A stretch of DNA of 64,000 bases from Modestobacter sp. Leaf380 (GCF_001424485.1 NZ_LMQC01000020.1:1-64000); one strand, 5' to 3'; counted from the first letter of the stretch, positions 42,922-52,139 are shown. A program made the numbers and translations. Notes: a model not told the origin generated them from the sequence alone.

Positions 42922-43788
42922 ATGGCAGATGGGGACCAGGACAAGCTCTACGCGACGACCCTCCAGACGATCGGGGCAGTCTCCAAACTGCCCGTCGTCC
43001 GAGTAGACCGTGAGGCGTTCCTTCGCAAGCAGTTCGCGGCGAGTGCTCACCTCGAAGCCATCCTCACAGAGGGCCCGCCAGCGGTCTTCGCGGTCGACTC
43101 CCTGCGGAAGAAGGCCGACTCGCTCATCAAGGCGAGCGCGGCCAAGAGTTCCGCGGCGTCCTTCGCGATGGGTCTTCCGGGCAATCCTGTCGTCATGCTC
43201 GCCGCAGGCGGGGTCGACGTGGCGCAGTACTTCGGGTTCGCCATCAACCTCGCTCAGCAGATTGCCTACCTGTTCGGCGAGGACGACCTGTTCGACGGTG
43301 GCGATCAGCTGTCCGAGGCTGCCCAGGTGAGGGTCATCGCCTACCTGGGCGCCATGTTCGGAGCGGCTGGGGCGGCCGCGCTGGTGAGCCAGACCTCGAA
43401 GCTGGCCGGCGCGAGCATGGGCAAAAAGGTCGCTTCGCAGGCCCTCACGAAGACCGCCTGGTATCCGATGGTGAAGAAGGTGGGTGCCTTGGTGGGTCAG
43501 AAGGTCACCAAGAAGACCGTCGAGAAGACGATCACGAAGGCGGTCCCAGTCATCGGGGGCGTGGTCTCCGGCGCGCTGACGTACGCCACCTTCCGCCCGA
43601 TGGGTGGCCGCCTCGCTGATGCTCTGGTCATGCACCTCAGGGGCGAGTTCGACACCGAGATGGAGTTGAACCCCGATTTCGCCGCCAGGAAGACCGACCC
43701 GATCACGGCGACAGCGGCGATCGACCGCTCCGACCCAAGGTTCGTGGTCGGCACGGTCGTGGACGATGGAGATGCCAGTCTGCATTGA
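42922..43788 (+). CDS. EcsC-like membrane-associated protein of atypical base composition
   Basis: About 288 residues from ATG 42922 (MADGDQDKLYATTLQTIGAV). The central part GLPGNPVVMLAAGGVDVAQY, the following FGFAINLAQQIAYLFGEDDL, and the C-terminal AVPVIGGVVSGALTYATF resemble EcsC-family proteins. Their function is poorly known; ties to ABC exporters and membrane stress have been suggested. Codon choice is visibly less GC-biased than in the neighbours (AAG, TTC, CTC, GGG and GTA mixed), and the next 200 bases share this look, which suggests acquisition by transfer. No partner genes. Confidence 0.65.
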   Translation: MADGDQDKLYATTLQTIGAVSKLPVVRVDREAFLRKQFAASAHLEAILTEGPPAVFAVDSLRKKADSLIKASAAKSSAASFAMGLPGNPVVMLAAGGVDVAQYFGFAINLAQQIAYLFGEDDLFDGGDQLSEAAQVRVIAYLGAMFGAAGAAALVSQTSKLAGASMGKKVASQALTKTAWYPMVKKVGALVGQKVTKKTVEKTITKAVPVIGGVVSGALTYATFRPMGGRLADALVMHLRGEFDTEMELNPDFAARKTDPITATAAIDRSDPRFVVGTVVDDGDASLH

Positions 43789-43987
43789 CCACCAACGAGT
43801 ACTGGACGTGGAGATGGGCAGCTCCTGGTCTTCCCAGAACGGGCATCCCGCCTGAGGCGCTCACGTCGCAGGAGCGCGCCTTGGGAGTCTCAGGAGCGGC
43901 ACCAGGTTCGGCCGCGACGTCTCAGTTGTTGGTTCTCTCGTCCTGACCCGCCGTGCTGGGTTGCCGGAGGCGCGGGCGGGGGCGGCC

Positions 43988-44788
43988 TCAGCCCGGGACG
44001 ACGGCCGTGACGCCGGAGACCATCAGTCCCGTGGCGCCCTCGTCCAGGGCGGTCCGGGCCTGCTCCGGCGTCGAGACGATGTGCCCGAAGACCGGCTTGC
44101 CGGTGGCCAGCGCGGTCGCGAAGTCCGCGGCGGGGGCGTCCCAGGCCAGCGCGATCAGGTCCCAGGCGCCCTCGGTCGCGGCGAAGTCGGCCATGTCGGC
44201 CGGGTACCAGTAGCCCCACGTCGTGTAGCCGCGCTCCCGGGCCAGCCCGGCCAGGCCGTCGGCGGTGTGGAAGTTCTTCACCACGAAGCGGGCCGGTCCG
44301 CCGGACGCGTCCAGCAGGTCCAGGAACCCGGCCACGTCGGCGTTCGGCTTGTCGTCGAGCACCCACACCCGGTCCGGGTGCGCCGCCAGGACGTCGACCA
44401 GCCGCGCCATCGGGAGCCCGCCGTCGGTGGTGCGCAGCGCGGACAGCTGCTCCCACGTGCTGGTCGGGACGTCGAGGTCGGCGTCGAAGACCCCGCCGGT
44501 CCGCTGGTCGTGGCACACGACCCACACCCCGTCCGCGGTCAGCCAGACGGGCGCCTCCAGCGCGAGGTCCGGCGACCACGCGGCGGCCTGGTCGTAGGCG
44601 TACGCGGTGCCCTCGGGCCAGTCGCCGCTGCCACCCCGGTGCGCGATGAGGGACGGCGACGCCCCGAGCCAGCGCTCCACGGCCGTCGGCAGCGCCCCGG
44701 CGACCGGGCGCTCCCCCAGGCCGGTGCTGCACGCGGCCAGGCACGTCCCCAGCAGCAGGACGGCGGCCAGGGCACGCGTGGACCTCAT
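43988..44788 (-). CDS. Glycerophosphodiester phosphodiesterase family lipoprotein
   Basis: A 266-residue exported enzyme from ATG 44788. The lipobox is GTCLAACSTG. The catalytic start of the TIM barrel is PSLIAHRGGSGDWPEGTAYA (His-Arg, Glu), followed by the second His in GVWVVCHDQRTGGVF. LDDKPN supplies a later Lys and Asp. It would hydrolyse glycerophosphodiesters from phospholipids or wall polymers outside the cell, giving glycerol-3-phosphate. Divergent from the PLP enzyme at 44873; no partner gene. Confidence 0.9.
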   Translation of the reverse strand: MRSTRALAAVLLLGTCLAACSTGLGERPVAGALPTAVERWLGASPSLIAHRGGSGDWPEGTAYAYDQAAAWSPDLALEAPVWLTADGVWVVCHDQRTGGVFDADLDVPTSTWEQLSALRTTDGGLPMARLVDVLAAHPDRVWVLDDKPNADVAGFLDLLDASGGPARFVVKNFHTADGLAGLARERGYTTWGYWYPADMADFAATEGAWDLIALAWDAPAADFATALATGKPVFGHIVSTPEQARTALDEGATGLMVSGVTAVVPG

Positions 44789-44872
44789 GCCCGGGACGGT
44801 AGCCAGGCCCGCGGACGGTCCACGTCCGACCCGCGGATCGCGCGTGGCCCCAGCAGCCCGCACGATGCGGGG

Positions 44873-45793
44873 GTGACCGTCGCGCTCTCGCACTGGCCCA
44901 CCCCGCTGGACGCCGCCCCCCGGCTCGCCGTCGCCGTCGGCCTCCGGCCCGGGGACCTGTGGGTCAAGCGCGACGACCTCACCGACCTCGGCGGTGGCAA
45001 CAAGATCCGCAAGCTCGAGCACCTGGTCGCCGAGGCGGAGCAGGCGGGCGCGACCGTGCTGGTCACCAGCGGAGGGGTGCAGAGCAACCACGCCCGGATG
45101 ACCGCTGCCGCCGCGGCCCGCCGCGGCCTGGGCTGCGTGCTCGTCCTGTCCGGGGACGCCGACCCGCGGCACCCGGGGAACCTCGCCCTGGAGGGCCTCT
45201 TCGGTGCCCGCGTGGTGGCCGGCGGCGACCCGGCCGCGGTGTCCGACGAGCTCCGCGCGGCCGGGGAGACGCCGTTCCTCATCCCGCTGGGCGGGTCTTC
45301 CCCGACCGGGGCGCGCGGGTACCTGACCTGTGCGGCGGAGCTCACCGACCAGGCGCCGGACGCCCGCCACGTGGTGACCGCGGTCGGTTCCGGCGGCACC
45401 ATGGCCGGCCTGGTCGCCGGGCTGGGCGCCGACCGGGTGCTGGGTGTGGACACCGGTGCGGTGCCCGACCCGGCCGAGTGGGTGACCGCCCTGGTCGAGG
45501 CCCTGGGAGCGTCGGCGGCCGGGCTGCGGCTGCGCACGGACCAGGTCGGCGCCGGGTACGGCGCGCTCACCGACGCCGGCGAGCACGCCCTCCGCACCGC
45601 AGCCCGGACCGAGGGCCTGGTGCTGGAGCCGACCTACACGGCCAAGGCGCTCGCCGGACTGGTCGCCGCCGTCGCCGACGGCTCGATCCGGCCCGGCGAG
45701 CGCACCGTGTGGCTGCACACCGGCGGGCTGCCCGGGCTCTTCGGTCACCCGTTCGCGGAGGCCGCTGCGCGTGCGGTGCTGGACGGGGTGTGA
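44873..45793 (+). CDS. PLP-dependent D-cysteine desulfhydrase/ACC deaminase family enzyme
   Basis: A 306-residue fold-type II PLP enzyme from GTG 44873. The N-terminal LWVKRDDLTDLGGGNKIRKL holds the Schiff-base Lys (in GNKIRK). TSGGVQSNHARMTAAAAARR is the substrate Ser/Asn-His segment. AVGSGGTMAGLVAGLGA binds the phosphate. LEPTYTAKALAGL and LHTGGLPGLF are typical of D-cysteine desulfhydrase rather than ACC deaminase, but the two cannot be reliably told apart by eye. It would release sulfide, ammonia and pyruvate from D-Cys. Confidence 0.9.
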   Translation: MTVALSHWPTPLDAAPRLAVAVGLRPGDLWVKRDDLTDLGGGNKIRKLEHLVAEAEQAGATVLVTSGGVQSNHARMTAAAAARRGLGCVLVLSGDADPRHPGNLALEGLFGARVVAGGDPAAVSDELRAAGETPFLIPLGGSSPTGARGYLTCAAELTDQAPDARHVVTAVGSGGTMAGLVAGLGADRVLGVDTGAVPDPAEWVTALVEALGASAAGLRLRTDQVGAGYGALTDAGEHALRTAARTEGLVLEPTYTAKALAGLVAAVADGSIRPGERTVWLHTGGLPGLFGHPFAEAAARAVLDGV

Positions 45794-45862
45794 GCAGCGG
45801 CGGACCCCAGCCCCGGGGCGGGTGCATCGCATCGGCCTCGGTGTCCAGCGCCACCCCGGGGG

Positions 45863-46783
45863 TCAGCGGGTGAGTGCCTCGATCTCCCAGCTGGTGACGT
45901 GCGCGTCGCCGGGGGCCAGCACGACGAGGTCGGTGCCGGAGTTGAACGCGTCCGGCGGGCAGGTCATCGGCTCGATGGCCAGGCCCACCCGGTCGTCGGC
46001 GGGGTCCGGGCGGTCGGCGGTGTGCACCTGGACCCACGGCATCTCCGCCGCCGACCAGTGCACCGCCACCCCGGTGCCCTCGGGCGCCCAGACGGTCGCC
46101 GTCGCCCGTCCGGTGGCGCCCAGCCCGGTGTAGGCGTGGTCCACGGCCAGCCCGCGCAGCGGGCGCGGGGTGCGGAAGTCCAGGTCGGTGCTCCCCACCG
46201 GGACGACGCCGGTGGGCAGCAGCCGCTCGTCGTCGACGGTGAGCACCTGGGCCGCGTCCAGCTCCAGCTCCCAGTCGTCGACCAGCCCGGAGCCGGCGCG
46301 CAGGTAGGGGTGCACCGAGCAGCCCCAGGGGGCGGCGGTGCTCCCGGCGTTGGTGCCCTGGAGGCTCCAGCGCAGGCCGGTCGGGGTCAGCTCGTAGCCC
46401 ACCACCAGGTCCAGCAGGTGTGGCCAGCCCTGCTGGGGCCAGACCCGGACGCCGAGCCGGATGCCCGAGTCGGTCCGGTCCAGCAGCTGCCAGGGCGTCC
46501 AGCAGGCCAGCCCGTGCAGGGCGTTGCCGCGGTCGGGCTCGGTGAGGGCGAGCTGGTGCTCGACTCCGTCGCGGCTCCAGCGGCCGTCGGCGACCCGGTT
46601 GGGCCACGGGGCGAGCACAGACCCGCGGTAGAGCGGGCGCGGTGCGTCGGCGGGGAAGCCCTGGACGAGGTGCCGGCCGGCCACGGTCAGCTCGCGCAGT
46701 GCGCCGCCGACCTCGGTGACCACCGCCCGGACGTCGCCGAGGACGAGCTCGTGCTGGGTGCCGCTGGGCAGTGGTGTGGACAT
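45863..46783 (-). CDS. Aldose 1-epimerase family protein
   Basis: A 306-residue galactose-mutarotase-fold enzyme. Segments include VQGFPADAPRPLYRGSVLAP with the substrate Arg, NALHGLACWTPWQL (first catalytic His), GCSVHPYLRAGSG (second His) and LAIEPMTCPPDAFNSG, where the catalytic Glu lies. It interconverts sugar anomers. Its promoter region carries a LacI-type operator identical to the one before the divergent sugar ABC operon, so it is probably co-regulated and prepares the imported sugar for catabolism. Confidence 0.93.
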   Translation of the reverse strand: MSTPLPSGTQHELVLGDVRAVVTEVGGALRELTVAGRHLVQGFPADAPRPLYRGSVLAPWPNRVADGRWSRDGVEHQLALTEPDRGNALHGLACWTPWQLLDRTDSGIRLGVRVWPQQGWPHLLDLVVGYELTPTGLRWSLQGTNAGSTAAPWGCSVHPYLRAGSGLVDDWELELDAAQVLTVDDERLLPTGVVPVGSTDLDFRTPRPLRGLAVDHAYTGLGATGRATATVWAPEGTGVAVHWSAAEMPWVQVHTADRPDPADDRVGLAIEPMTCPPDAFNSGTDLVVLAPGDAHVTSWEIEALTR

Positions 46784-46853
46784 GCGTGGACTCCTCGGGC
46801 ACGACGACGGGCCAGGGGGACGATGCCACGTCCTCCGGTGGGGCTGCGCATTG

Positions 46854-46867
46854 TGTGAGCGCTAACA
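46854..46867. promoter_or_regulatory. LacI-family operator 1 (epimerase side)
   Basis: TGTGAGCGCTAACA, a near-palindrome with the AGCGCT core typical of LacI-family sites. It lies 71 bases upstream of the epimerase start. An identical copy is at 46976-46989, 122 bases away. Confidence 0.7.
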
Positions 46868-46927
46868 GGCTGGCGTCAAGCTCCACCCCCACGAGCCACA
46901 TGCCCGTTTCGCTTCGCTTCTGCCCGC

Positions 46928-46990
46928 TGTGATCCGATGCACAACCGTGACACAGGATGTGCTTGACACCACATGTGTGAGCGCTAACAG
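46928..46990 (+). promoter_or_regulatory. Promoter of the sugar ABC operon with a CRP-like site
   Basis: TTGACA (46963-46968) and TAACAG (46985-46990), with a 16-base spacer, form a sigma-70-like promoter. TGTGA-N6-GCACA (46928-46943) is one base from the CRP/GlxR consensus and its centre is near -61 from the expected start, the classic class I activation position. The leader to the GTG at 47137 is about 140 bases. Confidence 0.5.
46976..46989. promoter_or_regulatory. LacI-family operator 2 (ABC operon side)
   Basis: A second exact TGTGAGCGCTAACA. It fills the spacer and overlaps the -10 of the promoter at 46963-46990, so repressor binding would block RNA polymerase. The two operators could also be bridged by looping. 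The regulator is presumably the LacI protein at 52140-53165. Confidence 0.7.
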
Positions 46991-47136
46991 TTCGCCCCCA
47001 GAACGTGACCGGGCCGCAACGCCGGGGCTACCCCACCGATCGGTGGTCGGTGCCCCGCAGTGCAGGACGGCACGTCGGTGCAACAGGCGAGACCGGTCCG
47101 GAGTCCCCGGCCGGCAGACCACGTGGAGGCAGCTCG

Positions 47137-48120
47137 GTGTTCAAGAAGACGGTGGTGACCGCGATCGCGGTGGCGGTGGCGTTCGGTGCGACCGCCTGTG
47201 GCGGCAGTGACGGCGACGGCGGCGGTTCCGCCTCCGGTGGCGGCGACGGCACGATCACGATGGGCTTCTCCCAGGTCGGCGCCGAGAGCGGTTGGCGGAC
47301 GGCGAACACCGCCTCCATCCAGGAGTCCGCCGAGGCCGCGGGCATCGAGCTGCAGTTCTCCGACGCCCAGGGTGAGCAGGAGAACCAGATCTCGGCGATC
47401 CGCTCCTTCATCCAGCAGCGCGTCGACGTCATCGCGTTCTCCCCCGTCGTCGAGACCGGCTGGGACTCGGTGCTGCTGGAGGCCCAGCGCGCCGGCATCC
47501 CGGTCATCCTCACCGACCGCGCGGTCGACTCCGAGGACGAGTCCCTCTACGAGACCTTCCTGGGCTCGGACTTCGTCGAGGAGGGCAAGAAGGCCGGCGA
47601 GTGGGCGGTGGAGAACTGGGGCTCGCAGCCCACGTTCGTGGCCGAGCTCGAGGGCACCACGGGTGCTGCGCCGGCCATCGACCGCCAGGAGGGCTTCGCC
47701 GAGGCCATCGAGGGCACCGACAACATCGAGGTCGTCGCCTCGCAGTCCGGTGACTTCACCCGCGCCGGTGGCCGCGAGGTCATGGAGGCGCTGCTGAACT
47801 CCAACCCCGAGATCAACGCCGTCTACGCGCACAACGACGACATGGCCCTGGGCGCCATCGAGGCGATCGAGGCCGCGGGCAAGACCCCCGGCACCGACAT
47901 CCAGATCATCTCCGTGGACGCGGTCCGCGACGGCATGCAGGCCCTCGCCGACGGCAAGATCAACTTCATCGTCGAGTGCAACCCGCTGCTCGGTGAGCAG
48001 CTGATGGAGCTGGCCGAGGCCGTCGTCGCCGGCGACGAGGTCGAGCGTCGCGTCGTCACCGAGGAGACCACATTCACCCAGGAGCAGGCCATCGAGGCCC
48101 TGCCGAGCCGCGAGTACTGA
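47137..48120 (+). CDS. ytfQ: Sugar ABC transporter substrate-binding lipoprotein, YtfQ-like (galactofuranose)
   Basis: A 327-residue binding protein from GTG 47137 with GGAGG 7 bases upstream. Lipobox GATACGG, then a Gly/Ser linker. The mature domain is a periplasmic-binding protein type I fold, closest by recall to E. coli YtfQ: MGFSQVGAESGWRTANTASI, EQENQISAIRSFIQQRVDVI, FSPVVETGW, SQSGDFTRAGGREVMEALL and VYAHNDDMALGAIEAIEAAG. YtfQ binds galactofuranose; conservation through these ligand-contacting regions suggests the same or a close furanose. Two hairpins after the stop could limit downstream expression. Confidence 0.9.
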   Translation: MFKKTVVTAIAVAVAFGATACGGSDGDGGGSASGGGDGTITMGFSQVGAESGWRTANTASIQESAEAAGIELQFSDAQGEQENQISAIRSFIQQRVDVIAFSPVVETGWDSVLLEAQRAGIPVILTDRAVDSEDESLYETFLGSDFVEEGKKAGEWAVENWGSQPTFVAELEGTTGAAPAIDRQEGFAEAIEGTDNIEVVASQSGDFTRAGGREVMEALLNSNPEINAVYAHNDDMALGAIEAIEAAGKTPGTDIQIISVDAVRDGMQALADGKINFIVECNPLLGEQLMELAEAVVAGDEVERRVVTEETTFTQEQAIEALPSREY

Positions 48121-48125
48121 TCGGC

Positions 48126-48192
48126 CCGGGGTCCCGCCGCCGCGCGGGACCCCGGCCACCCGCCCCGCCGTCACCCCCGCGACGGCGGGGCG
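48126..48192 (+). promoter_or_regulatory. Tandem perfect hairpins between ytfQ and ytfR
   Basis: CCGGGGTCCCGC/GCGGGACCCCGG (48126-48155, loop of 6) is followed by CGCCCCGCCGTC/GACGGCGGGGCG (48161-48192, loop of 8), each with 12 perfect pairs. Such structures behind a binding-protein gene typically protect its mRNA or cause partial termination, giving excess binding protein. Confidence 0.55.
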
Positions 48193-48217
48193 TCCCCACA
48201 GCCAGGAGAGGCACGGC

Positions 48218-49777
48218 ATGACCACCGCAGTCCCGCTGACCGCCCCAGCGCCAGGGTCCGGACCCACGGCACCCGTCGTCGAGATGTCCGGCATCACCAT
48301 CGAGTTCCCCGGCGTCCGCGCGCTGGACGGGGTCGGCCTGCGGCTGTTCCCCGGCGAGGTGCACGCCCTCATGGGCGAGAACGGTGCCGGCAAGTCCACC
48401 CTGATCAAGGCCCTGACCGGGGTCTACCGGTACGACGCCGGGACGGTGACGGTCGCCGGGCAGGAGCAGCTCTTCGGCGTGCCCGCCGACGCCCAGGCCG
48501 CCGGCATCAGCACCGTGTACCAAGAGGTCAACCTCTGCCCCAACCTGACCGTCACCGAGAACATCGTGCTGGGCCGCGAGCCCCGCAAGCGCGGCTCGAT
48601 CGACGCCCGCGCCTCACGCGCCCGGGCCCGCCGGGTGCTCGCCGAGCTGCACCTGGACCTCGACCCCGGCAGCATCCTGGGCCGGCACCCCATCGCCGTC
48701 CAGCAACTGGTCGCGATCGCCCGTGCCGTGGACACCGACTGCAAGGTGCTGGTGCTCGACGAGCCCACCTCCAGCCTGGACGCCGGCGAGGTCGCCGAGC
48801 TGTTCCGCGTCGTCCGCGAGCTGCGCGACCGCGGCGTCGCGATCCTCTTCGTCTCCCACTTCCTGGACCAGGTCTACGAGATCAGCGACCGGATGACGGT
48901 GCTGCGCAACGGCCGCCTGGTCGCCGAGCACCGCACCGCCGACCTGCCCCGCCTGCAGCTGGTGCAGGAGATGATCGGCCGCGAGCTCTCCACCCTGGAG
49001 CACCTGGACCGCGCGGCCGCCCAGCCCGCACCCACCGACGCCGTCCCCCGGCTGTCCGCCCGCGGCCTGGGCCGCACCGGGGCCATCTCACCCACCGACC
49101 TGGACGTGCACGCCGGTCGCGTCACCGGCCTGGCCGGGCTCCTGGGCTCCGGGCGCACCGAGCTCACCCGGCTGCTCTTCGGGGCCGACCGGGCCAGCAC
49201 CGGCACCGTCGAGGTCGACGGCAAGCCGGTCCGGCTGCGCACCCCGCGCGCCGCGATCGCCCAGGGCATCGCCTTCTGCTCCGAGGACCGCAAGGGCGAG
49301 GGCGTCGTCGGCGACCTCACCGTCCGGGACAACGTGCTGCTGGCCCTGCAGGCCCGCCGTGGCTGGGTGCGCCGCATCCCGAAGAAGACCGGCGACGAGC
49401 TGGTGGCCAAGTACATCGCCGCCCTCGACGTCCGGCCCGCCGACCCCAACGCGCTGCTGCGCAACCTGTCCGGCGGCAACCAGCAGAAGGTGCTGCTGGC
49501 CCGCTGGCTGCTCACCGAGCCCCGGCTGCTGCTGCTCGACGAGCCCACCCGCGGCATCGACATCGGCGCCAAGGCCCAGATCCAGGCCCTCGTCAGCCAG
49601 CTGGCCGCCGAGGGCATGTCCGTCGTCTTCGTCTCCGCCGAGCTCGAGGAGGTGCTGCGGATCAGCGACCGGATCACCGTCCTGCGCGACCGTCGCACCG
49701 TGGCCGACCTCGACGGCCGGGACACCACCCTCGACGACGTCGTCGACCTGATCGCCCGTGGAGGCGACCGTGCCTGA
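48218..49777 (+). CDS. ytfR: Sugar ABC transporter ATP-binding protein, YtfR-like
   Basis: A 519-residue tandem ATPase from ATG 48218. The N-terminal domain has Walker A MGENGAGKSTLIKALTG, and VLVLDEPTSSLDAGEV as Walker B. The C-terminal half has the degenerate Walker A GLLGSGRTELTRLLFGA, as usual for this family, with signature LSGGNQQKVLLARWLL and Walker B LLLLDEPTRGIDIGAK. It energises import with the two permeases that follow; a 4-to-8-base overlap couples it to the first of them. Confidence 0.95.
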   Translation: MTTAVPLTAPAPGSGPTAPVVEMSGITIEFPGVRALDGVGLRLFPGEVHALMGENGAGKSTLIKALTGVYRYDAGTVTVAGQEQLFGVPADAQAAGISTVYQEVNLCPNLTVTENIVLGREPRKRGSIDARASRARARRVLAELHLDLDPGSILGRHPIAVQQLVAIARAVDTDCKVLVLDEPTSSLDAGEVAELFRVVRELRDRGVAILFVSHFLDQVYEISDRMTVLRNGRLVAEHRTADLPRLQLVQEMIGRELSTLEHLDRAAAQPAPTDAVPRLSARGLGRTGAISPTDLDVHAGRVTGLAGLLGSGRTELTRLLFGADRASTGTVEVDGKPVRLRTPRAAIAQGIAFCSEDRKGEGVVGDLTVRDNVLLALQARRGWVRRIPKKTGDELVAKYIAALDVRPADPNALLRNLSGGNQQKVLLARWLLTEPRLLLLDEPTRGIDIGAKAQIQALVSQLAAEGMSVVFVSAELEEVLRISDRITVLRDRRTVADLDGRDTTLDDVVDLIARGGDRA

Positions 49778-50960
49778 GACCCCGAGCCCGACCCCCACCC
49801 GGCGCCGCCGGGTCGACCTGTCCTCCCCGGTCGTCTGGGCCGCAGCCGCCCTGCTGGCGCTGCTGCTGTTCAACGCCGTGGTCAACCCCGGCTTCTTCGG
49901 CCTCCGCATCCAGGACGGCCACCTGTTCGGCTCCCCGGTCGACGTGCTGAAGAACTCGGCCCCGACCCTGCTCATCGCCGTCGGCATGACCCTGGTCATC
50001 GCCACCCGCGGGATCGACCTGTCGGTCGGCGCCGTGCTCGCGATCTCCGGGTCCGTCGCCTTCACGATCATCGAGGGCTCGTCGGACCCGACCTCGACCG
50101 GCACCGCCGTCGTCGCGATCCTCACCGCGCTGGCCGTCGGCCTGCTGCTCGGTGCCTGGAACGGCTTCCTGGTCTCGGTGATCGGGATCCAGCCGATCAT
50201 CGCGACCCTGGTGCTGATGACCGCCGGGCGTGGCCTGGCCATGCTGGTCACCGACGGGCAGATCATCACCGCCGAGAGCCCGGCCTTCAACTGGCTGGGC
50301 GGAGGGTTCGTCCTCGGCCTGCCCGCCCAGGTCGTGCTGACCCTCGCCGTGCTCCTCCTGGTCGCGGCCCTCACCCGCCGGACGGCGCTGGGCACCCTGA
50401 TCGAGGCCGTCGGCACCAACCCCGAGGCCGCCCGGCTCGCCGGTGTCCGGTCCCGGTCGATCACCTGGACCGTCTACGTCTTCGTGGCCTTCACCGCCGC
50501 GGTCGCCGGGTTGATGACCACCGCGAACGTCAGCGCCGCAGACGCCAACCGGGCCGGGCTCTTCATCGAGCTGGACGCCATCCTCGCCGTCGTCATCGGC
50601 GGCACGTCGCTGGCCGGTGGCCGCTACTCGCTGACCGGCACGGTGATCGGCGCGCTGATCCTGCAGACGCTGACCACCACGGTGCTCACCATGGGCGTCC
50701 CCGACGAGTACATCCGGCTCTTCAAGGCCGTCGTCATCATCGCCGTCTTCCTGCTGCAGGCCCCGCGCATCCGCGCCGCCCTGAGCCGCCGGCGCGGTGG
50801 ACCCCGGGCCGTCACCAGCCCCGCCGTCCCGGTGCCCCCGGTCGACGGTGCCGACGCCCGGCCGCTCACCCCGGCCGTGCCCGCCCCGGCGCGGGCCGCC
50901 GACGGCCCCAGCTCCACCTCCGACAGCTCCGTCGACTCCGACCAGGGAGCCCTCCGATGA
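49770..50960 (+). CDS. ytfT: Sugar ABC transporter permease, YtfT-like
   Basis: About 396 residues from GTG 49770, preferred because GGAGG precedes it; GTG 49758 is an in-frame alternative. Eight to ten helices of the RbsC type. Motifs include GMTLVIATRGIDLSVGAVLA, the EAA-like segment EAVGTNPEAARLAGVRSRSI, and AVVIGGTSLAGGRYSLTGTV. An unusual Pro/Ala/Ser-rich cytoplasmic tail of about 60 residues follows the last helix. The stop overlaps the second permease start. Confidence 0.93.
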   Translation: MPETPSPTPTRRRRVDLSSPVVWAAAALLALLLFNAVVNPGFFGLRIQDGHLFGSPVDVLKNSAPTLLIAVGMTLVIATRGIDLSVGAVLAISGSVAFTIIEGSSDPTSTGTAVVAILTALAVGLLLGAWNGFLVSVIGIQPIIATLVLMTAGRGLAMLVTDGQIITAESPAFNWLGGGFVLGLPAQVVLTLAVLLLVAALTRRTALGTLIEAVGTNPEAARLAGVRSRSITWTVYVFVAFTAAVAGLMTTANVSAADANRAGLFIELDAILAVVIGGTSLAGGRYSLTGTVIGALILQTLTTTVLTMGVPDEYIRLFKAVVIIAVFLLQAPRIRAALSRRRGGPRAVTSPAVPVPPVDGADARPLTPAVPAPARAADGPSSTSDSSVDSDQGALR

Positions 50961-52018
50961 CCGTCTCCGACACCCGTCCCGCGCCCGCCCCGGCGCCGGA
51001 GGACACCGCCCCGCGGCGTACCGCCGCCCAGTCGGCCTACGCCTGGCTGCGCCGCACCGACACCGGATCCAGCACCTTCTCCGTGCTGGTCACCGCGGTC
51101 CTCCTCGTCGTGCTGTTCGGCGCCGGGTCCGCGCGGTACGAGAACTTCGGCTACCCGCAGGTCGCGCTGAACCTGCTGGTGGACAACGCGCACCTGATCG
51201 TGCTGGCCGTCGGGATGACGTTCGTGATCCTCACCGGGGGCATCGACCTGTCCTCCGGTGCGGTCGTCGCGCTGTCCACCGTGGTCACCGCCTCGCTGCT
51301 GGAGGCCGGCTGGCCCGCGCCGGTGGTGATCGTGTTGGTGCTGGCCATCGGCTCGTCGCTGGGCTGGGCGATGGGGGCCGCGGTGCACCACCTGCAGCTG
51401 CAGCCCTTCATCGTCACGCTGGCCGGGATGTTCCTGGCCCGCGGCCTGTGCTTCGTGATCAGCGAGCCCTCCATCCCGATCCGGGACGAGCTGTTCACCG
51501 GTCTGGCCCAGAACGTGATCGAGCTGCCCGGCAACACCTACCTGACCTACGGCGTCGTCATCGCCCTGGTGGTGGTCGCCGTCGCCGTCTACGTGCTGCA
51601 CCGCACCCGCTTCGGCCGCACGGTCTACGCGATCGGCGGCAGCGAGCAGTCCGCCGGGCTGATGGGCCTGGCCGTGGGACGCACCAAGGTCGGCGTCTAC
51701 GTGATCAGCGGCTTCTGCTCAGCGCTGGGCGGCCTGCTCTTCAGCCTCTACATCCTGTCGGGCTGGAGCCTGCACGCCATCGGCCTGGAGCTGGACGCGA
51801 TCGCCGCGGTGGTCATCGGCGGCACGCTGCTGACCGGTGGTCGGGGCCTGGTCGTCGGGTCGCTGCTGGGTGTGCTCGTGCTGGGCACGATCCAGTCCTT
51901 GATCAGCTTCGACGGTGGACTGAGCTCGTGGTGGACCAAGATCACGATCGGGGTGCTGCTGCTGGTGTTCGTCGTCGTGCAGCGGGTCACCACCCGCCGG
52001 GACCGGTCGGTGACCTGA
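50957..52018 (+). CDS. yjfF: Sugar ABC transporter permease, YjfF-like
   Basis: A 353-residue RbsC-type permease from ATG 50957, overlapping the preceding stop. Signature segments are GMTFVILTGGIDLSSGAVVA, HHLQLQPFIVTLAGMFLARG, AIGGSEQSAGLMGLAVGRTK and AIAAVVIGGTLLTGGRGLVV. Two non-identical permeases in tandem are the YtfT/YjfF arrangement, which supports the galactofuranose assignment over ribose- or xylose-type systems with one permease gene. Confidence 0.93.
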   Translation: MTVSDTRPAPAPAPEDTAPRRTAAQSAYAWLRRTDTGSSTFSVLVTAVLLVVLFGAGSARYENFGYPQVALNLLVDNAHLIVLAVGMTFVILTGGIDLSSGAVVALSTVVTASLLEAGWPAPVVIVLVLAIGSSLGWAMGAAVHHLQLQPFIVTLAGMFLARGLCFVISEPSIPIRDELFTGLAQNVIELPGNTYLTYGVVIALVVVAVAVYVLHRTRFGRTVYAIGGSEQSAGLMGLAVGRTKVGVYVISGFCSALGGLLFSLYILSGWSLHAIGLELDAIAAVVIGGTLLTGGRGLVVGSLLGVLVLGTIQSLISFDGGLSSWWTKITIGVLLLVFVVVQRVTTRRDRSVT

Positions 52019-52139
52019 CGTGACCGTCCTCGCTCGTCCGGGGCGGGACGAGGAGGCCGCGGGCCTCGTCCCCGCCCCGCGGGTGAGACGATCCGGACCG
52101 GACCCCCGGACACCGCCGGCGGGCGGGCGGGAGGTCAGG

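Noticed and set aside
43789-43987. Possible remnant gene downstream of the EcsC-like gene
   Set aside because: No open frame with protein-like content or recognisable motif; only the compositional shift is notable.
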